From Brachycybe producta (taxonomy: Eukaryota > Arthropoda > Diplopoda > Playtdesmida > Andrognathidae), in NCBI GenBank assembly GCA_036925085.1, contig JAUPFP010000019.1, positions 4,230,001 to 4,294,000 on the forward strand: DNA of 64,000 nt. Reading direction: 5' to 3'. Numbering within the stretch: the first letter of the stretch is position 1; each line of letters starts with the position of its first letter. Below, piece by piece: positions 48,801-59,867 of this stretch. Position numbers and translations under genes: made by a program. The notes under the pieces are model-generated. The model ran no database searches. It was not told the DNA's origin and saw nothing but the letters and a program-made list of their open reading frames with translations.

Positions 48801-49358
48801 CTACTTCTTCAATAATTTTTCCATCTCTAGCATCTCAACATAAACTAATTTCAGTGCATCACTTCCATAGGTATAGATGCACTTTCCACATTCAATCTTC
48901 TGAAAGTTAATAGATTGGAATTTTGAGTCAAGCTCATAATACCACTCTCTTCCAGCTTGATGTAAACCATAAATCGTTTTCTTAAGGAGACAAACTTGAT
49001 TCTTTTCATTCATTATTCCTTCTGGTTGTTCCATAAATAACTCCTCCTTAAGGTTCCCATACAAGAATGCTCCCGTAATGTCCAGCTGGTAATGCTTCCA
49101 TTTATGCATGCCAACCAATATTGCATAAAACATTCTAATCAAAGCAAAATTAACTACTGGATTAAATGTCTCTTTATAGTCAATCCCTTTCGTTTGCCGA
49201 TAGCCCAAAGCTACAAGCCTTGCTTTGAACTTCACACTGCCATCTTGTATCTTTTTAATAGCAAAGACCCATCGATTTCTAATCACTGGACTCTGAGCAG
49301 GCCTATCCACCATTTCCCAGATTTCTTTTTGATTCATCATTCCTATCTCATCTCTCAT
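48801..49358 (-). pseudogene. Copia reverse transcriptase
   Basis: The frame reads EIGMMNQKEIWEMVDRP, RNRWVFAIKKIQDGSVKFKARLVALGYRQTKGIDYKETFNPVV, YQLDITGAFLYGNLKEELFMEQPEG and KKTIYGLHQAGREWYYELD, a standard copia RT with the first Asp in LDITGAF. At the catalytic box only VYVEMLEMEK is left instead of VYVDDLL, so the second site is damaged. The enzyme would be inactive. Confidence 0.88.
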
Positions 49359-49870
49359 AGCCTTCAGCCATTTTTCTTTCTCTGGACATGTAATTGCTTG
49401 TTGAAAAGTTTGTGGTACTTCTTGCAGACCGGTTAGTCATGCTTCTGGAGGTGGTTCCAAAACAACTTTCGTTTTAAAATCAAACTTCTCTGGATTATAC
49501 TTAATATTATTCTCCAAACAATATTTTTTCACATCCTTGAGCGAACGACATCTCTATCTTAATTTTTCTTCCGGATAATAGTAGACCTCTATTCGATTAC
49601 TTGTGTTTCGAGGAACAACTTTCTGTAACCATTTCATTTCTTTTAATGATCTCTCTTCTGGGGCTCTTGGTTCAACTACCTCAGAAGTTTCTTCAAATTC
49701 ATCTGCTTCATCTTCTAGTTCATTATTATCCAATCTTATCATTTCTCCTTCTTTACCTTGACCCAGCACAACTTCCCTGCCACATTGTAATTTTTCTTCT
49801 TTACTTTCATCAAAAGTGACATGGATTGTTTCTTCTATCTTTCTTTGCTCGGGTATCCAAATTCTATATC
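49359..49870 (-). pseudogene. Copia integrase-RT linker
   Basis: A broken stretch with an acidic part (NELEDEADEFEETSEVVEP) and VVPRNTSNRIEVYYYPEEKL in the 49554-49769 frame, corresponding to the low-complexity region between integrase and RT in copia elements. Confidence 0.55.
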
Positions 49871-50431
49871 CTAACCAACCATAACTCCTTCAATTGCCTT
49901 TGATTTCAATTTTGTTATTTTTCGTCTTAGTATATGAACATAAGCTTTACACCCAAATACTTTAAAATGACTTACAGATGGTTTTCTTCCATTCCATCGT
50001 TCCATAGGACTCTGATCTTTTAGGGTTGAATGGACACAACAATTTCTAAGATAAGTTACAGTCATTAATGCTTCTGCCCAAAAACCTTCTGATAAACCTG
50101 AATCGTTTAACAAAGCCCTTACCCCTTCCATAGCTGTCCGATTATACCTCTCAGCTACACCATTTTGTTCTGGTGAATAAGTCGAGGTTCTCTGCACTTT
50201 AATACCTTTCTCATTCAGGTAATCTTCAAAATTTCGATTAACAAATTCCAACCCATTGTCTGTCCTAATAGTCTTAATTTTCTTATTCAATTCTCTCTCT
50301 ACTCTTGCCATAAATATCTGAAAATAACTAAATGTTTCACTCGTTTTTTTTAAAATATATACAAAAACTCTTCGACAAAAAGTACTTCCCACTATTTTTT
50401 GACAATGTCCGCACAAATCCATATGTACCAA
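49871..50431 (-). pseudogene. Copia integrase core
   Basis: The frame shows VHMDLCGHCQ (first Asp), YILKKTSETFSYFQIFMARVE, KIKTIRTDNGLEFVNRNF (second Asp), STYSPEQNGVAERYNRTAME (Glu) and FGCKAYVHI. All three DDE residues are present. An 8-nt-scale disruption near 50440 separates it from the zinc domain. Confidence 0.88.
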
Positions 50432-50444
50432 CTGCAGAGGTTCT

Positions 50445-50747
50445 TCAGTTGTAATACCAACTTTTTTTAAATGAGTGACGTGTTGATTTAGCTAGTCTAC
50501 AGGTCTCACAATTTACCTTTACTTCTTTTGAATTAAAATCTGGTAATCCTTTGACTATTTCTTTTGTCAACATTTGAATCAAACTCTGTTTGCCCACATG
50601 GCCTAAATGACAATGCCACAATTCTAAATCTCCTTTTGGTATTTGCGCTAGCTTCTCTACTGCTTGACATGTAGGTTCAACAGAATTCCCTTTTATTGGT
50701 ATCTGATAAAAGCCCTCCTTCAATGGTGCTGAAAAATAAGAGTCCAA
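50445..50747 (-). pseudogene. Copia integrase zinc domain (GAG-pre-integrase)
   Basis: LELWHCHLGHVGKQSLIQML and NCETCRLAKSTRHSF give the H-H-C-C zinc-binding set of copia integrases, with a linker back to protease. Confidence 0.85.
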
Positions 50748-51397
50748 TCAGGGTTAACAATTTTGATTTCTCCCTTACTCATCACAGCATGATGTCCCGA
50801 CTCATCAATTCGCCTTCCAGAAATTAAATTCTTTCCGACAGCTGGGGCATAATAAACCTTCTTAAGTTTTAATGATTTTTCTTTATTTTTCATCACTCTT
50901 AAATTAACTTCCCCAAATCCTAACACTTCTAAACCAGTCTTTCTATTGGCTGTGTTTACTTTTATTACTTTGTTATGTTGATAATTTTTAAATAGAGTGC
51001 GGTCCATACAAAAATGATCAGTTGCAGCACAATCAACCACCCATAATTCATTTCGTTTTTCTTCACCAGAAATCATTGTTGATATATAGAAAGAATGAGG
51101 AGTTACAAATTTCTTTTCTCCCCAACAATCTCGGGCATAATGTCCTCTTTTTTGACACTTAAAACATATTACATCAGCCTTACTACTAATTGCCTTTTGG
51201 TCATTCTTACTACTAATGTCTTTCTCTAAATACTGATTTTTATTTGTTCTCTTCTTATTCATCTTTAAATTTTGTGCCAAATAATTTTTAAATTTTTCCT
51301 GAGGTTGCTGAGTAAAATATGCATTTGTACTGCCTTGGCTCAAATCCTTTCTTTTCTGCAACAATCGTCCTTCTTCTGCGACTAATTCTAATTCCAA
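50720..51397 (-). pseudogene. Copia nucleocapsid and protease
   Basis: The zinc knuckle reads CFKCQKRGHYARDC, a full CCHC motif. Downstream, ELWVVDCAATDHFCMDR is the protease active site region; most relatives have DSGA or DSGC where this has DCAA. VLGFGEVNLRV and VYYAPAVGKNLISGRRI follow as in other copia proteases. Confidence 0.85.
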
Positions 51398-51471
51398 CTT
51401 ATCTATAATGAACTCTTCATCTGGACTTGATATAACCTCTGAAGCACTCCTTCATATTCAGTAGGCAACCA

Positions 51472-51933
51472 TCAAAGTAACTGAAGTGACACCATAAAGG
51501 CAGGCATATCATACCCTGCTTCTTTTATCAACTTCACTATATTCTTAATCTTTGCAATGAAATGAGGCACCAGCTTCTTTTCTGGGTCAAACTGTAATTT
51601 TAGAAACTCATCTACTAACCCAGCTATTCTTGATCTGGATCTCGGTTCAAAATAAGATTTCAGCAAAAAAGACACTTCAGCAATCAAATCTTCTAAACTA
51701 AGATCCACCCCCATAAAAATAGTTGATAAAGCTCTATTCTTTCTATATTTCTGTTCTCTTTTATCACGTTCAGGGGCTGAAGATGGTAAATCAGGTTCAT
51801 GATCTTGATCATCTATAAACCCCCAGCACCCTCTATCAATAAGTAATATTTTCATGTGTAATTTCCATGTCCTATAATTTTGTGAATTCAATTTATCAAA
51901 AATATCACAACCTTTATGATCATTACTTGCCAT
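51472..51933 (-). pseudogene. Copia gag N-terminal part
   Basis: The likely start is the ATG at 51931-51933 (MASNDHKGCDIFDKLNSQNY); 17 codons upstream are leader. WKLHMKILLIDRGCWGFID and the FL..YF....LVDEFLKLQFDPEKKLVPHF pattern are typical of copia-type gag. It stops at 51472, before the nucleocapsid. Confidence 0.82.
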
Positions 51934-52035
51934 GTTAGTAAAACAAAACAGAATCAAACTAAACAGTGGCCCCTGTCTTAACAATTTCTATCCAAACAAA
52001 AATTCATTTACAGTTAAAACAATTTAAATGTCCTT

Positions 52036-52046
52036 GGCCCATAACC
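52036..52046 (-). other. Copia primer binding site (internal tRNA type)
   Basis: Directly after the LTR the minus strand reads GGTTATGGGCC. Drosophila copia has the same bases after its LTR and is primed by a cleaved initiator Met-tRNA; that mechanism is known for copia and inferred here. Confidence 0.8.
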
Positions 52047-52664
52047 TGTTATAAAAACAATAAAATTTGTTCAATCTCTGTAAATATCTAATTTTTTTAA
52101 TCTTGCTTTGTTTGATTAATATTTAATTATATGTAACAAAAAGATTTAATTTATATTTTACAAAGGTTATCTCATTTATATAAATAATTAATTCTAGATT
52201 AACATTAAATAAATAAATTATAACAATTAATTTGTATATTCAATACATTTACAAATGTGTATAATATAAAGAGGTCATAACCTACAATATTCTAATGAGT
52301 GCTGCCATGATTCCAGGACAACTCTAATTTTCTTATTTAAGAACTACTAAATTGTATACTTACTAAATATTAACTTTCTGATTCTTTCTTTCTTATTTCA
52401 TTATAAACTTACAGTAAATCAAATTATAATATAATACTCCATGAAGACTTCAATTCAAGTAACATTATTGCAACCAACTTCCCATCCTGGAATCATCACA
52501 AACTCTGACCCCAAGAACAACCTTAAACCCCCAACACAAAAACCCTAGTAGCTAATTAAAACAAACCTCTAGTGGCTAATTAGAACAAACCTCTAGTGGC
52601 TAATTAGAACAAACCTATAGTGGCAAATTCAAATAACTTAGTTGACCAAATTCAAATTTCAACA
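52047..52664 (-). mobile_element. Copia 5' LTR (right)
   Basis: 618 bp, TGTTATAAAAACAATAAAAT to CAAATTTCAACA on the plus strand, followed by TATAT target duplication. On the minus strand it reads TGTTGAAATTTG to TTATAACA. Confidence 0.9.
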
Positions 52665-52698
52665 TATATGAAAGCTTAGAGTTTGTTTGTAATTGGAG

Positions 52699-53667
52699 CA
52701 ACGATCTATAAAGAATAGATTGGCAATTTCATAGACATCAGCACTCCCAAACTGAGGCTACTGCAGCTACGCACCGCCATGACAGTTATAGGCATAAAGG
52801 ACAGTGATCAGCAGTCAAATACATAAGGGGTCATACATAAAGAAGCAGGACGGGCAGAAAAGGCAGAATTTTGTTATTTCTGGGCAGATCGCAATATTTT
52901 TGTGCAGGTGAGGGTAATCAAGGGTAGGTGGGGGTACTACCTGCTAAACTTAACCATTACCTGCCCGAAAAAAAAATTTCCGGAATTTTAAAAAAATTTT
53001 GAAATTTTTTGTATAGGGCAGAATGGGCAGAATTTCGTTATTTTTGGGCAGGTCGCAATATTTTTGGGCAGGTGAGTGTAATCGAGAGTAGGTGAGTCTA
53101 CTCCCTACTAAACTTAACCATTACCTGCCCGGAAAAAAACATTTCCGGAATTTTAAAAAAATTTTGAAATTTTTTGTATAGGGCAGAATGGGCAGAATTT
53201 CGTTATTTCTGGGCAGGTCGCGATATTTTTGGGCAGGTGAGGGTAATCAAGGGTAGGTGAGGGTACTACCTGCTAACAGTGAAAAAGCGAATGACTGTAA
53301 CAGCAACAGCTAACTAACAGCTAACCAAATTAATTATTTTCAAAGGCCATTGAATAAATCACGTTCACGTAGGTATTTTATTATTCATGTTAAACATATG
53401 TATTTTGGTATTTAATTGTGTGTAATAAATAATTAAATTTTATTGTATTGTATTCAGTATAATTTTACGAGTAGGTTACATAAATAATGAACAAATACAT
53501 TAAATGTGCAGTTCCTTTTCTGAAAAAAAAATAAGAATATATGAGTTTGCTATGAGCAGCCCATAGGCAATTAAGAGCTTTTTGCCTTTTACTGTCATGG
53601 CCGCCGTAGTGTTCAATTCGCCTCAAAATGGCGTCTTAACTGCCAATCTATTCTTTATAGATTGTTG
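52699..53667. mobile_element. Foldback MITE FB1
   Basis: Both ends carry the 27-bp repeat starting CAACGATCTATAAAGAAT as an inverted pair, and a perfect 8-bp target duplication AATTGGAG flanks it (52691-52698, 53668-53675). The 969-bp interior has a tandem repeat and no coding frame. The 8-bp duplication suggests hAT-type transposase activity supplied from elsewhere. Confidence 0.88.
52855..53275. repeat. About 180-bp tandem repeat in FB1
   Basis: A unit with GGGCAGGTCGCAATATTTTT, a GGTAATCAAGGGTAGGTG part, TTAACCATTACCTGCC and TTCCGGAATTTTAAAAAAAT occurs a little over twice. FB2 has an inverted version at 54575-54840. Confidence 0.8.
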
Positions 53668-53762
53668 AATTGGAGTTTGTTTGCGATGGAGTCTCTTAAC
53701 TTATGCACCACCTTTTCGTTTCAACCAAGGAGGTTCTAACTTCTAACCTCCTTGGTTTCAAC

Positions 53763-54979
53763 CAACGATCTATAAAGAATAGATTGGCAGTTAAGAAGCC
53801 ATTTTGAGGCGAATTGAACACTACGGCGGCCATGACAGTAAACGGCAAAAATATGGCAAGCCGTTTTACTTTTTATTCCCGAATTTCGGAGAATTATGAG
53901 ACTTGTGTGTTGCTAATTCAATTCTGAATATCGAAAGTTGAATTCTGGATATCGACACATGTCTTGACATCTGGTGGTGGCTTTTCGAGCACCACTTTTT
54001 AAGAGAGTGTCATTTTTTATTATTGAAATCCTATGAAGATGGAAATTACTCTCCCAGTGTTTTCAAAAGCGGCGGCCAGATAGCAGCACAATTTGTGATA
54101 TCGAAACATGAATTATGGATATCGAAACTTGAATTTTGGATATCGACACACAAGTCTCATCATTCTCCGAAATTCGGGAATAAAAAGTAAAACGGCTTGC
54201 CATACAAAAAGCTCTTAATTGCCTATGGGCTGCTCATAGCAAACTCATATATTCTTATTTTTTTTTTTCAGAAAAGGAACTGCACATTTAATGTAGTTGT
54301 TCATTATTTATGTAACCTACTCGTAAAATTATACTGAATACAATACAATAAAATTTAATTATTTATTTCACACAATTAAATACCAAAATACACATATTTA
54401 ACATGAATAATAAAATACGTACATAAACGTGATTTATTATGATTTATTATGAATAAATGAATAAATTTATGAATAATTATGAAAATGATCAAAAAATCAA
54501 ATTCATAATTCAATAATTAATTTGGTTAGCTGTTAGTTAGCTGTTGCTGTTACAGTCATTGGCTTTTTCACTGTTGGCAGGTAGTACCCCCACCTACCCT
54601 CGATTACCCTCACCTGCCCAAAAATATTGCGACCTGCCCAGAAATAACGAAATTCTGCCCATTCTGCCCTATACAAGAAATTTCAAAAAAAAATTTAAAA
54701 TTCCGGAAATGTTTTTTCGGGCAGGTAATAGTTAAGTTTTGTAGCGAGTAGCCTCACCTACCCTCGATTACCCTCACCTGCCCAAAAATATTACGACCTG
54801 CCCAGAAATAACGAAATTCTGGCTTTTCTGCCCGTCCTGTGCCATGACCCCTAATGTATTTGACTGCTGATCACTGTCCTTTCTGCCTATAACTGTCATG
54901 GCGGTGCGTAGCTGCAGTAGCCTCAGTTTGGGGGCGTTGATGTCTATGAAATTGCCAATCTATTCTTTATAGATAGTTG
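53763..54979. mobile_element. Foldback MITE FB2, opposite orientation to FB1
   Basis: It has the same 27-bp ends as FB1 but the two ends are swapped, so it lies in the other orientation; together FB1 and FB2 form a 2.3-kb palindrome. A perfect 8-bp duplication GTTTCAAC flanks it (53755-53762, 54980-54987). A smaller MITE is nested inside. Confidence 0.88.
53852..54204. mobile_element. MITE nested in FB2
   Basis: 353 bp with inverted repeats of more than 50 bp beginning TATGGCAAGCCGTTTTAC, flanked by CAAAAA on both sides (53846-53851, 54205-54210). FB1 has one CAAAAA at the matching site and no insert, which confirms the insertion. Confidence 0.85.
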
Positions 54980-54987
54980 GTTTCAAC

Positions 54988-55092
54988 ACTAGGCTGTTCT
55001 TTTCATTAAACACCGTCTCTCCATCAACTTCCGTCCATAACGGGAATGATGGAGGAAGTAGACCCAATAATAAGTTTTAACCGTGCGGCCCC
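54988..55092. repeat. Dispersed repeat, pairs with 22966-23075
   Basis: The inverted copy of the 22966-23075 repeat, immediately right of the FB2 target duplication. Confidence 0.7.
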
Positions 55093-55131
55093 CACTAGCC
55101 TGTCCCGCCCTCCCCATATGGTGTATATTTG

Positions 55132-56785
55132 CTGATAGCAAAGAGTATACTATCACCAAGAGGCACCACTCTCTGTCGGTGTCTTTGATGTCAGTGTGCA
55201 CTACAACAGCGCCACAAAAAATAGTGGCAAGTGAGCAAACCTTTTTTTCTATTTATAATTCGAAGTACCTAGCTATTTAGTTTCTATGGGTGGTCATCCA
55301 CATTGTGCGGCAATTAATTGTCAAAACGATGATTAAAAAAAAACTTATCTTTTTTTCGATTTCGAAAGGATGCAGAAAGGTAAATAATATAATTTTAAAA
55401 ATAATAGAATTTAATGGTAAATTAATGGAAACTGTTGAGATCATTTTTTGATGGAACAATTTGTGGTTAGTGAATTTTAATTGTTACTATAAACTAGAAA
55501 CTTCAAAAACTATTTAAAAAAATAAAAAAGCAATATATTAGTGTTGTAAAAAACGTGTTTTTTTCTCTTAATGTTTAAAAAAAACATTTTTTTTACTGTT
55601 GGTTTTTTAAAAACTTTTGTTTTAAAAACTTTTTTTTTTCTTTTTTTAAGTTTTCTTATTTTTCATTTCCCAATCCTACTAAGTGTTAAAAATGAACATG
55701 TTTTTTACTAATTTTTATTTTAAAAAACGTTTTTAATGTGTTTTAAATATCATTTTAAAAAATATCTAATTGTGTTTTTAAGAGTGAAGGTATTATATTC
55801 CTTGAAATTTTTCAACAGGACCCTTACTAATCGTCAAAAACGAAGCACCCAAAAAAAAATAATAATTTCAGTTATTTGTAAAATTTCTTTTATGTAGTTG
55901 TATTTTGTTTAAAATTTTGTAATAATTTTTTTTTGGTGCAGGTAAAATATTGTGTTTAATTGTTTTTTAATTAGTGTAAACTAAAATAGTTGATATCTAC
56001 TGAACATATGCTTGTATTTTAGGATTTCTTAGAAAGTAAATACTTCATGACAGATTAAAAAAGGCAAAAATAATTTTTCATAAAATGTATACTAGAAAAA
56101 CATGCTGAAAACCAGGGCCGTCTTTAAGTCTTTTGTGACCCCTGGCAGAAGATTTATTTGAGGCCCCCAACCATGTCTTACAAATAAATTCATTTTTCCC
56201 CCAAGGAACCAGTGTTCTATATATAAAAAAGTATTGATGATTCCATGATGATTTCCATTGTATATATTGGAACAGGACTTTTATGAAGTAAAAAATCACA
56301 TAAGTGAATAAGCCTATTTTTTAAAATAGTAAAATGTTTTTGATGTCAAATAAATTGAAATTAAAGATTTAAAAATACAGAAAATAGTGACAATGAACTG
56401 ACTGAGGCCCTAGTTTAGACGAAGCCCCATGGCCAGGTCCCAGTTGCCCCCCATTAAGATGGCACTGCTGAAAACAGGTCATTTTTAAAACTAAACTTTC
56501 AAAACTAAATTTTCATAAAAAATTTTATCATCATCTTCTAATATTTTAGTTTTGAAATACATTTATATGCATAAAAGAAATAATAAAAGTAATGAAAAGA
56601 ATAAAAAATAAAATATAAAATAAATCTGCACAGATGTGCTTGTAGAGCTCCTAAAATAACATTACATTTAATAAATGTTAAATGTATGTTTGCTCACTTG
56701 CCACTTGGCGGCGCTACTGATACAAAATGCACACATTTTAGCTTGAGTGGTGCCTCTTGGTGGATAATAAACTCTTTTCTGATAG
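55132..56785. mobile_element. Element with about 100-bp inverted repeats
   Basis: 55132-55243 pairs with 56688-56785: CACCAAGAGGCACCACTC and GTGGCAAGTGAGCAAAC occur in both arms in opposite orientation. The inside is AT-rich with no coding frame and holds a hAT MITE. Exact ends and target duplication are uncertain. Confidence 0.6.
56113..56467. mobile_element. hAT-type MITE
   Basis: 355 bp, from CAGGGCCGTCTTTAAG to TTAAGATGGCACTG (short imperfect inverted repeats), flanked by a perfect 8-bp duplication CTGAAAAC (56105-56112, 56468-56475). It has no transposase. Confidence 0.82.
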
Positions 56786-56948
56786 TTTCGTCATTTTTGG
56801 GTGTGTTTGTTTTTGTGTTCCTTTTTTTTCTATGTAAAATGAAAAAAAAAATATCAAACTTTGTATAACGTGTTTATGTAGTATATTGCTATATATTTAA
56901 TATTATAGGGTCGATACTTTTGTGGTACGAAAAGTATCCTTTATAAGG

Positions 56949-58427
56949 ATGAGCGTGTTTGGACAGCATAAAAACGAATGGATGAAGAGATTTCCGGAAT
57001 GTGAATTACTTTGGACGTGGGCAGAAGACGTTCGTACAAATCTTGAAAAACATCGCAACAAAGTTGCAGTATTGAAGGAGGAGCTCGAAAAAGAAGAGTT
57101 TTATGTCAAATACTTGGAGGATCTACTCCGTGACGCGGAGAATCGTAGGAAATTGCATGGTTACGAGGAAGTTCGTGCCGATAAATACAAGAAAGTAAGT
57201 GCAAATAATGATAATAGGCCTACAGACACCCAGAGTGAAACAGAAGCAGACAACGAACTTCATTTCAATGAAAACTTTACAATTCCTACCGAAGTAGCGT
57301 GTCATAGTAATTCAGAGATTTATACGTTAGAAAATGTGAAAAGCGACGGGCAAATAGACGAAATTACTCTGTCATCGGCAAACAACGACGAAGAAAAGGC
57401 GGATTTCATAACTGTAATAGAAGTAAACAGTTTCAACTTGGAATTAAGCAATAACGAAAATTCTGCTGAAGTGTTTAAAGCAGACGGGAATGCTAACAAA
57501 AAGGAAACCTTACAAAGCGTTTCTAAAAAGAAATCGCCAGTCATGTTCAAAAAAGTGCCGCCAAAACCGCCTCCAAAGCGCTTCAGTCGTCCCACTTCTG
57601 CTCTCCTGAGCGGAACACGTATACCGCAAGATAAGGACACAATTCTAAAAATGCCTTTGGTAACACATAGTGTAAATTCTTTGTTAAGCGGTACCGATTG
57701 CTTACCAAACGCATCAAAAGCCATGCAAACTTTCGAACCTAATTCAGTTTCAAAAAATAAAAGTCTTGACAGTAGCAATCTTGGAAACAGCGATTTACCG
57801 GATTGGTTCGAGGATCACAAACAACCGATGGCCGTTGACACGGTTACAAGCTTACCTGATGGTGGAGGTGTTTTTGACGTCAACCGTGAATACGATGACA
57901 CCAATGTCAAATCCCAACTTATAAACTATGGGAACCAAAGTGGAGTTTCCGATGATCACCAGAACCTTTTGAGCAGTTGTTTAGTTCCATGTGCCAGTTT
58001 TGTTAGTGGGCATATGATGGTGGACGAAAATGACGAAGGTGATGAAGCTATCAGCCCCAAATACTCAGATTATGTCAATATTGATTACTTTCTGAAAAAG
58101 CAAACGAATCAGCAAAACTCCAAAGCGTTGTTTTCTCTGAAAGCTGAGACTGTACTGATGGATTCAGACGATGATGGTGTCAACGGTTTTTTGGAAACAT
58201 TTGATTCTTCAGCTGTCGAATCAAAGGTTGGGGACAACTTTGCTTGGATTAGTTGCGAGTCGGGTCTAACTGTGGACACATTTGAAGCAGATTCTGGTTT
58301 GTATTTAGTTTATTCAGAAGTGCTTGAATCTAGCTCGGTATTCATAATTGGCCATATGGGTAAAATCCAAGCTACTGACCACATGCCTGTAATTAAAGGG
58401 TTTTTGGTGTTAACAATGCATCATTAG
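56949..58427 (+). CDS. Host gene candidate with Bcr-like coiled-coil start
   Basis: This 492-codon frame (ATG 56949, nine codons inside a slightly longer frame) is free of stops amid decayed transposons. Residues 8-65 (NEWMKRFPECELLWTW, LEKHRNKVAVLKEELEKEEF, VKYLEDLLRDAE) resemble the N-terminal oligomerisation coiled coil of Bcr-type RhoGEF/RhoGAP proteins: W..FP, then a heptad helix and YL..LL. Later parts are acidic and Ser/Asn-rich, with a basic proline motif (KKVPPKPPPKRFSRPTSALL, about residues 200-220) that could bind SH3 domains, and no GEF or GAP domain. It may be a first coding exon, a retrocopy or an orphan gene; a polypyrimidine-poor AG at 56908 and TGGGTAAAA near 58358 could be splice sites. 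Confidence 0.6.
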   Translation: MSVFGQHKNEWMKRFPECELLWTWAEDVRTNLEKHRNKVAVLKEELEKEEFYVKYLEDLLRDAENRRKLHGYEEVRADKYKKVSANNDNRPTDTQSETEADNELHFNENFTIPTEVACHSNSEIYTLENVKSDGQIDEITLSSANNDEEKADFITVIEVNSFNLELSNNENSAEVFKADGNANKKETLQSVSKKKSPVMFKKVPPKPPPKRFSRPTSALLSGTRIPQDKDTILKMPLVTHSVNSLLSGTDCLPNASKAMQTFEPNSVSKNKSLDSSNLGNSDLPDWFEDHKQPMAVDTVTSLPDGGGVFDVNREYDDTNVKSQLINYGNQSGVSDDHQNLLSSCLVPCASFVSGHMMVDENDEGDEAISPKYSDYVNIDYFLKKQTNQQNSKALFSLKAETVLMDSDDDGVNGFLETFDSSAVESKVGDNFAWISCESGLTVDTFEADSGLYLVYSEVLESSSVFIIGHMGKIQATDHMPVIKGFLVLTMHH

Positions 58428-58737
58428 TCTGCAGCTACTAGTGTAGACATTGATTTCTATACTTTTATCCACAGTTGTGAATACCGAATGTTCTTTTGCA
58501 TAGAGTTTGCCATGGTTTGAACAGTACTTGAACATTGTCTTAAGGTTTCTTAATAGATACTCATTTTGGTTTTGTTTTACCGGACAGCAACACTATAGTG
58601 GCTCTAGATTTTTTTTGTAAACTTTAGTGAAGTTTTTGTTTTAAAAAACATCAGTATGAAAAAAATTCAAACTTTTTTCAAAATTAAAATGGTAAAATAT
58701 TATGTTAAACGTGTTTTTCATGGCGAATATTATATAT
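58428..58737. other. No gene recognised
   Basis: AT-rich sequence between the Bcr-like frame and the RetC LTR. It could be the 3' untranslated part or intron of that gene. Confidence 0.4.
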
Positions 58738-59606
58738 TGTAACGAACCACCTTGGGGGGGGGGTGATAAAATATACCAAAAGCGGTTGGCTAAGCCGCTT
58801 ATTCTATCCTGGTTCGGGAGGATGGGAACAAATTAATCCCTTTCCGATTCCTCGCAAGTTCTACCTTGTTGAACTTTTACATTAAGTATGGATCTTTTTA
58901 GCTGTCTGCTACTTCTTAGCCTTTCGCCCATTAAAAGCTGGTTGATCGTGCTGTCCCTTGGAGTTTCATCTAGAAATGGCGATTCGGGTTTACACCCGGA
59001 TTGGCAGTTTGAGATGATGGTGTTGTTAGAACTTTCGTTCTGTCCAATAAGTACAAAAAATAAGACTTGGCAATTTTAAAGCATATGATTTGTTTATTCA
59101 CAATTATATCCATTGAGGTCTATCCCAAATTGGGCATAGATTCTCTATTTACAGAATGCTTGATCAACATTAAAACACGGCCTTTTTATACCCAAAAAAG
59201 AGGATTCTGAGAACACTTTCTCAGTATTCTCTGATTGGGCAAAATCGAAATCAAAAACCAAACTGGATAATCAATGTGATTGACCAGTGTTCACCAAAAT
59301 ATAGAATCATGATTCATTCTAATTAAAAAACAAATTTATAATAGAAAAACACAACCCCATTGACTTAATGCTACTGCTTATCAGGATGATCTCTTTGTGT
59401 TAAGGGGTGGGACTGGGAGGAATAGAGACACAAGACCCAAAAGGTGACCCAAGGCAGGAAATTGGCATCATCAGCTGATGTAAATGGGTCAATCCTCTGT
59501 ACGTTAGTACAGAGGGTTGACAAAGTTTCATGCTAATCCAAAAAAACACATGAACAATCCACAAAAAACTAAGTGAGCCAGGATTGCTCCTGGACTGATC
59601 GTTTCA
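58738..59606 (-). mobile_element. RetC 3' LTR
   Basis: On the minus strand the 869-bp LTR starts TGAAACGATCAGTCC after the purine tract AGTTAGGGGG and ends GGTTCGTTACA. A TATAAAAA box lies at 59190-59183. R-U5 shares CTCCCGAACCAGGATAGAAT-like order with the RetB LTR, so the families are relatives. A C/G run of 10-11 (58752-58762) varies from the other LTR. Confidence 0.85.
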
Positions 59607-59867
59607 CCCCCTAACTAAGCCTGAAGTTCGTCCCTGAATCACCCTGGTAAGCAGCCGCATTAAGTCAAAATAAAACAAAACCCTTTCAAAAAATTGCACT
59701 TTACATACAAAGATCAATAAAGCTATACAATTTGTAACGATAAAAATAATGATTCCACAATGAAAATCTCACAGGTGTCCAGGCCCTGGTCCAGGCGTTG
59801 GTTTGCTTAGATGGCCACGTTCCCCTGGGAAGATCTGGTCCCTGCTTTGTCTCCTCTCATTGGCACC
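59607..59867 (-). other. RetC 3' untranslated region
   Basis: No coding frame is visible. The minus strand ends in the purine tract before the LTR. The conserved C-terminal ORF3 domain of B2 would be expected before this point and is missing. Confidence 0.5.

Larger units (their letters stand above)
47157..52664 (-). mobile_element. Copia-type LTR retrotransposon, minus strand
   Basis: A 5.5-kb element with LTRs at both ends, a 5-bp target duplication TATAT (47152-47156 and 52665-52669), gag, protease, integrase, RT and RNase H in the copia order. All genes carry stops or shifts. The flanks rejoin into the duplicated block (TTGGTTGTTTCA with TATATGAAAGC). Confidence 0.92.

Noticed and set aside
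54544..54735. 63-codon frame near 54544
   Set aside because: It lies in the inverted tandem repeat of FB2 and has no relation to a known protein.
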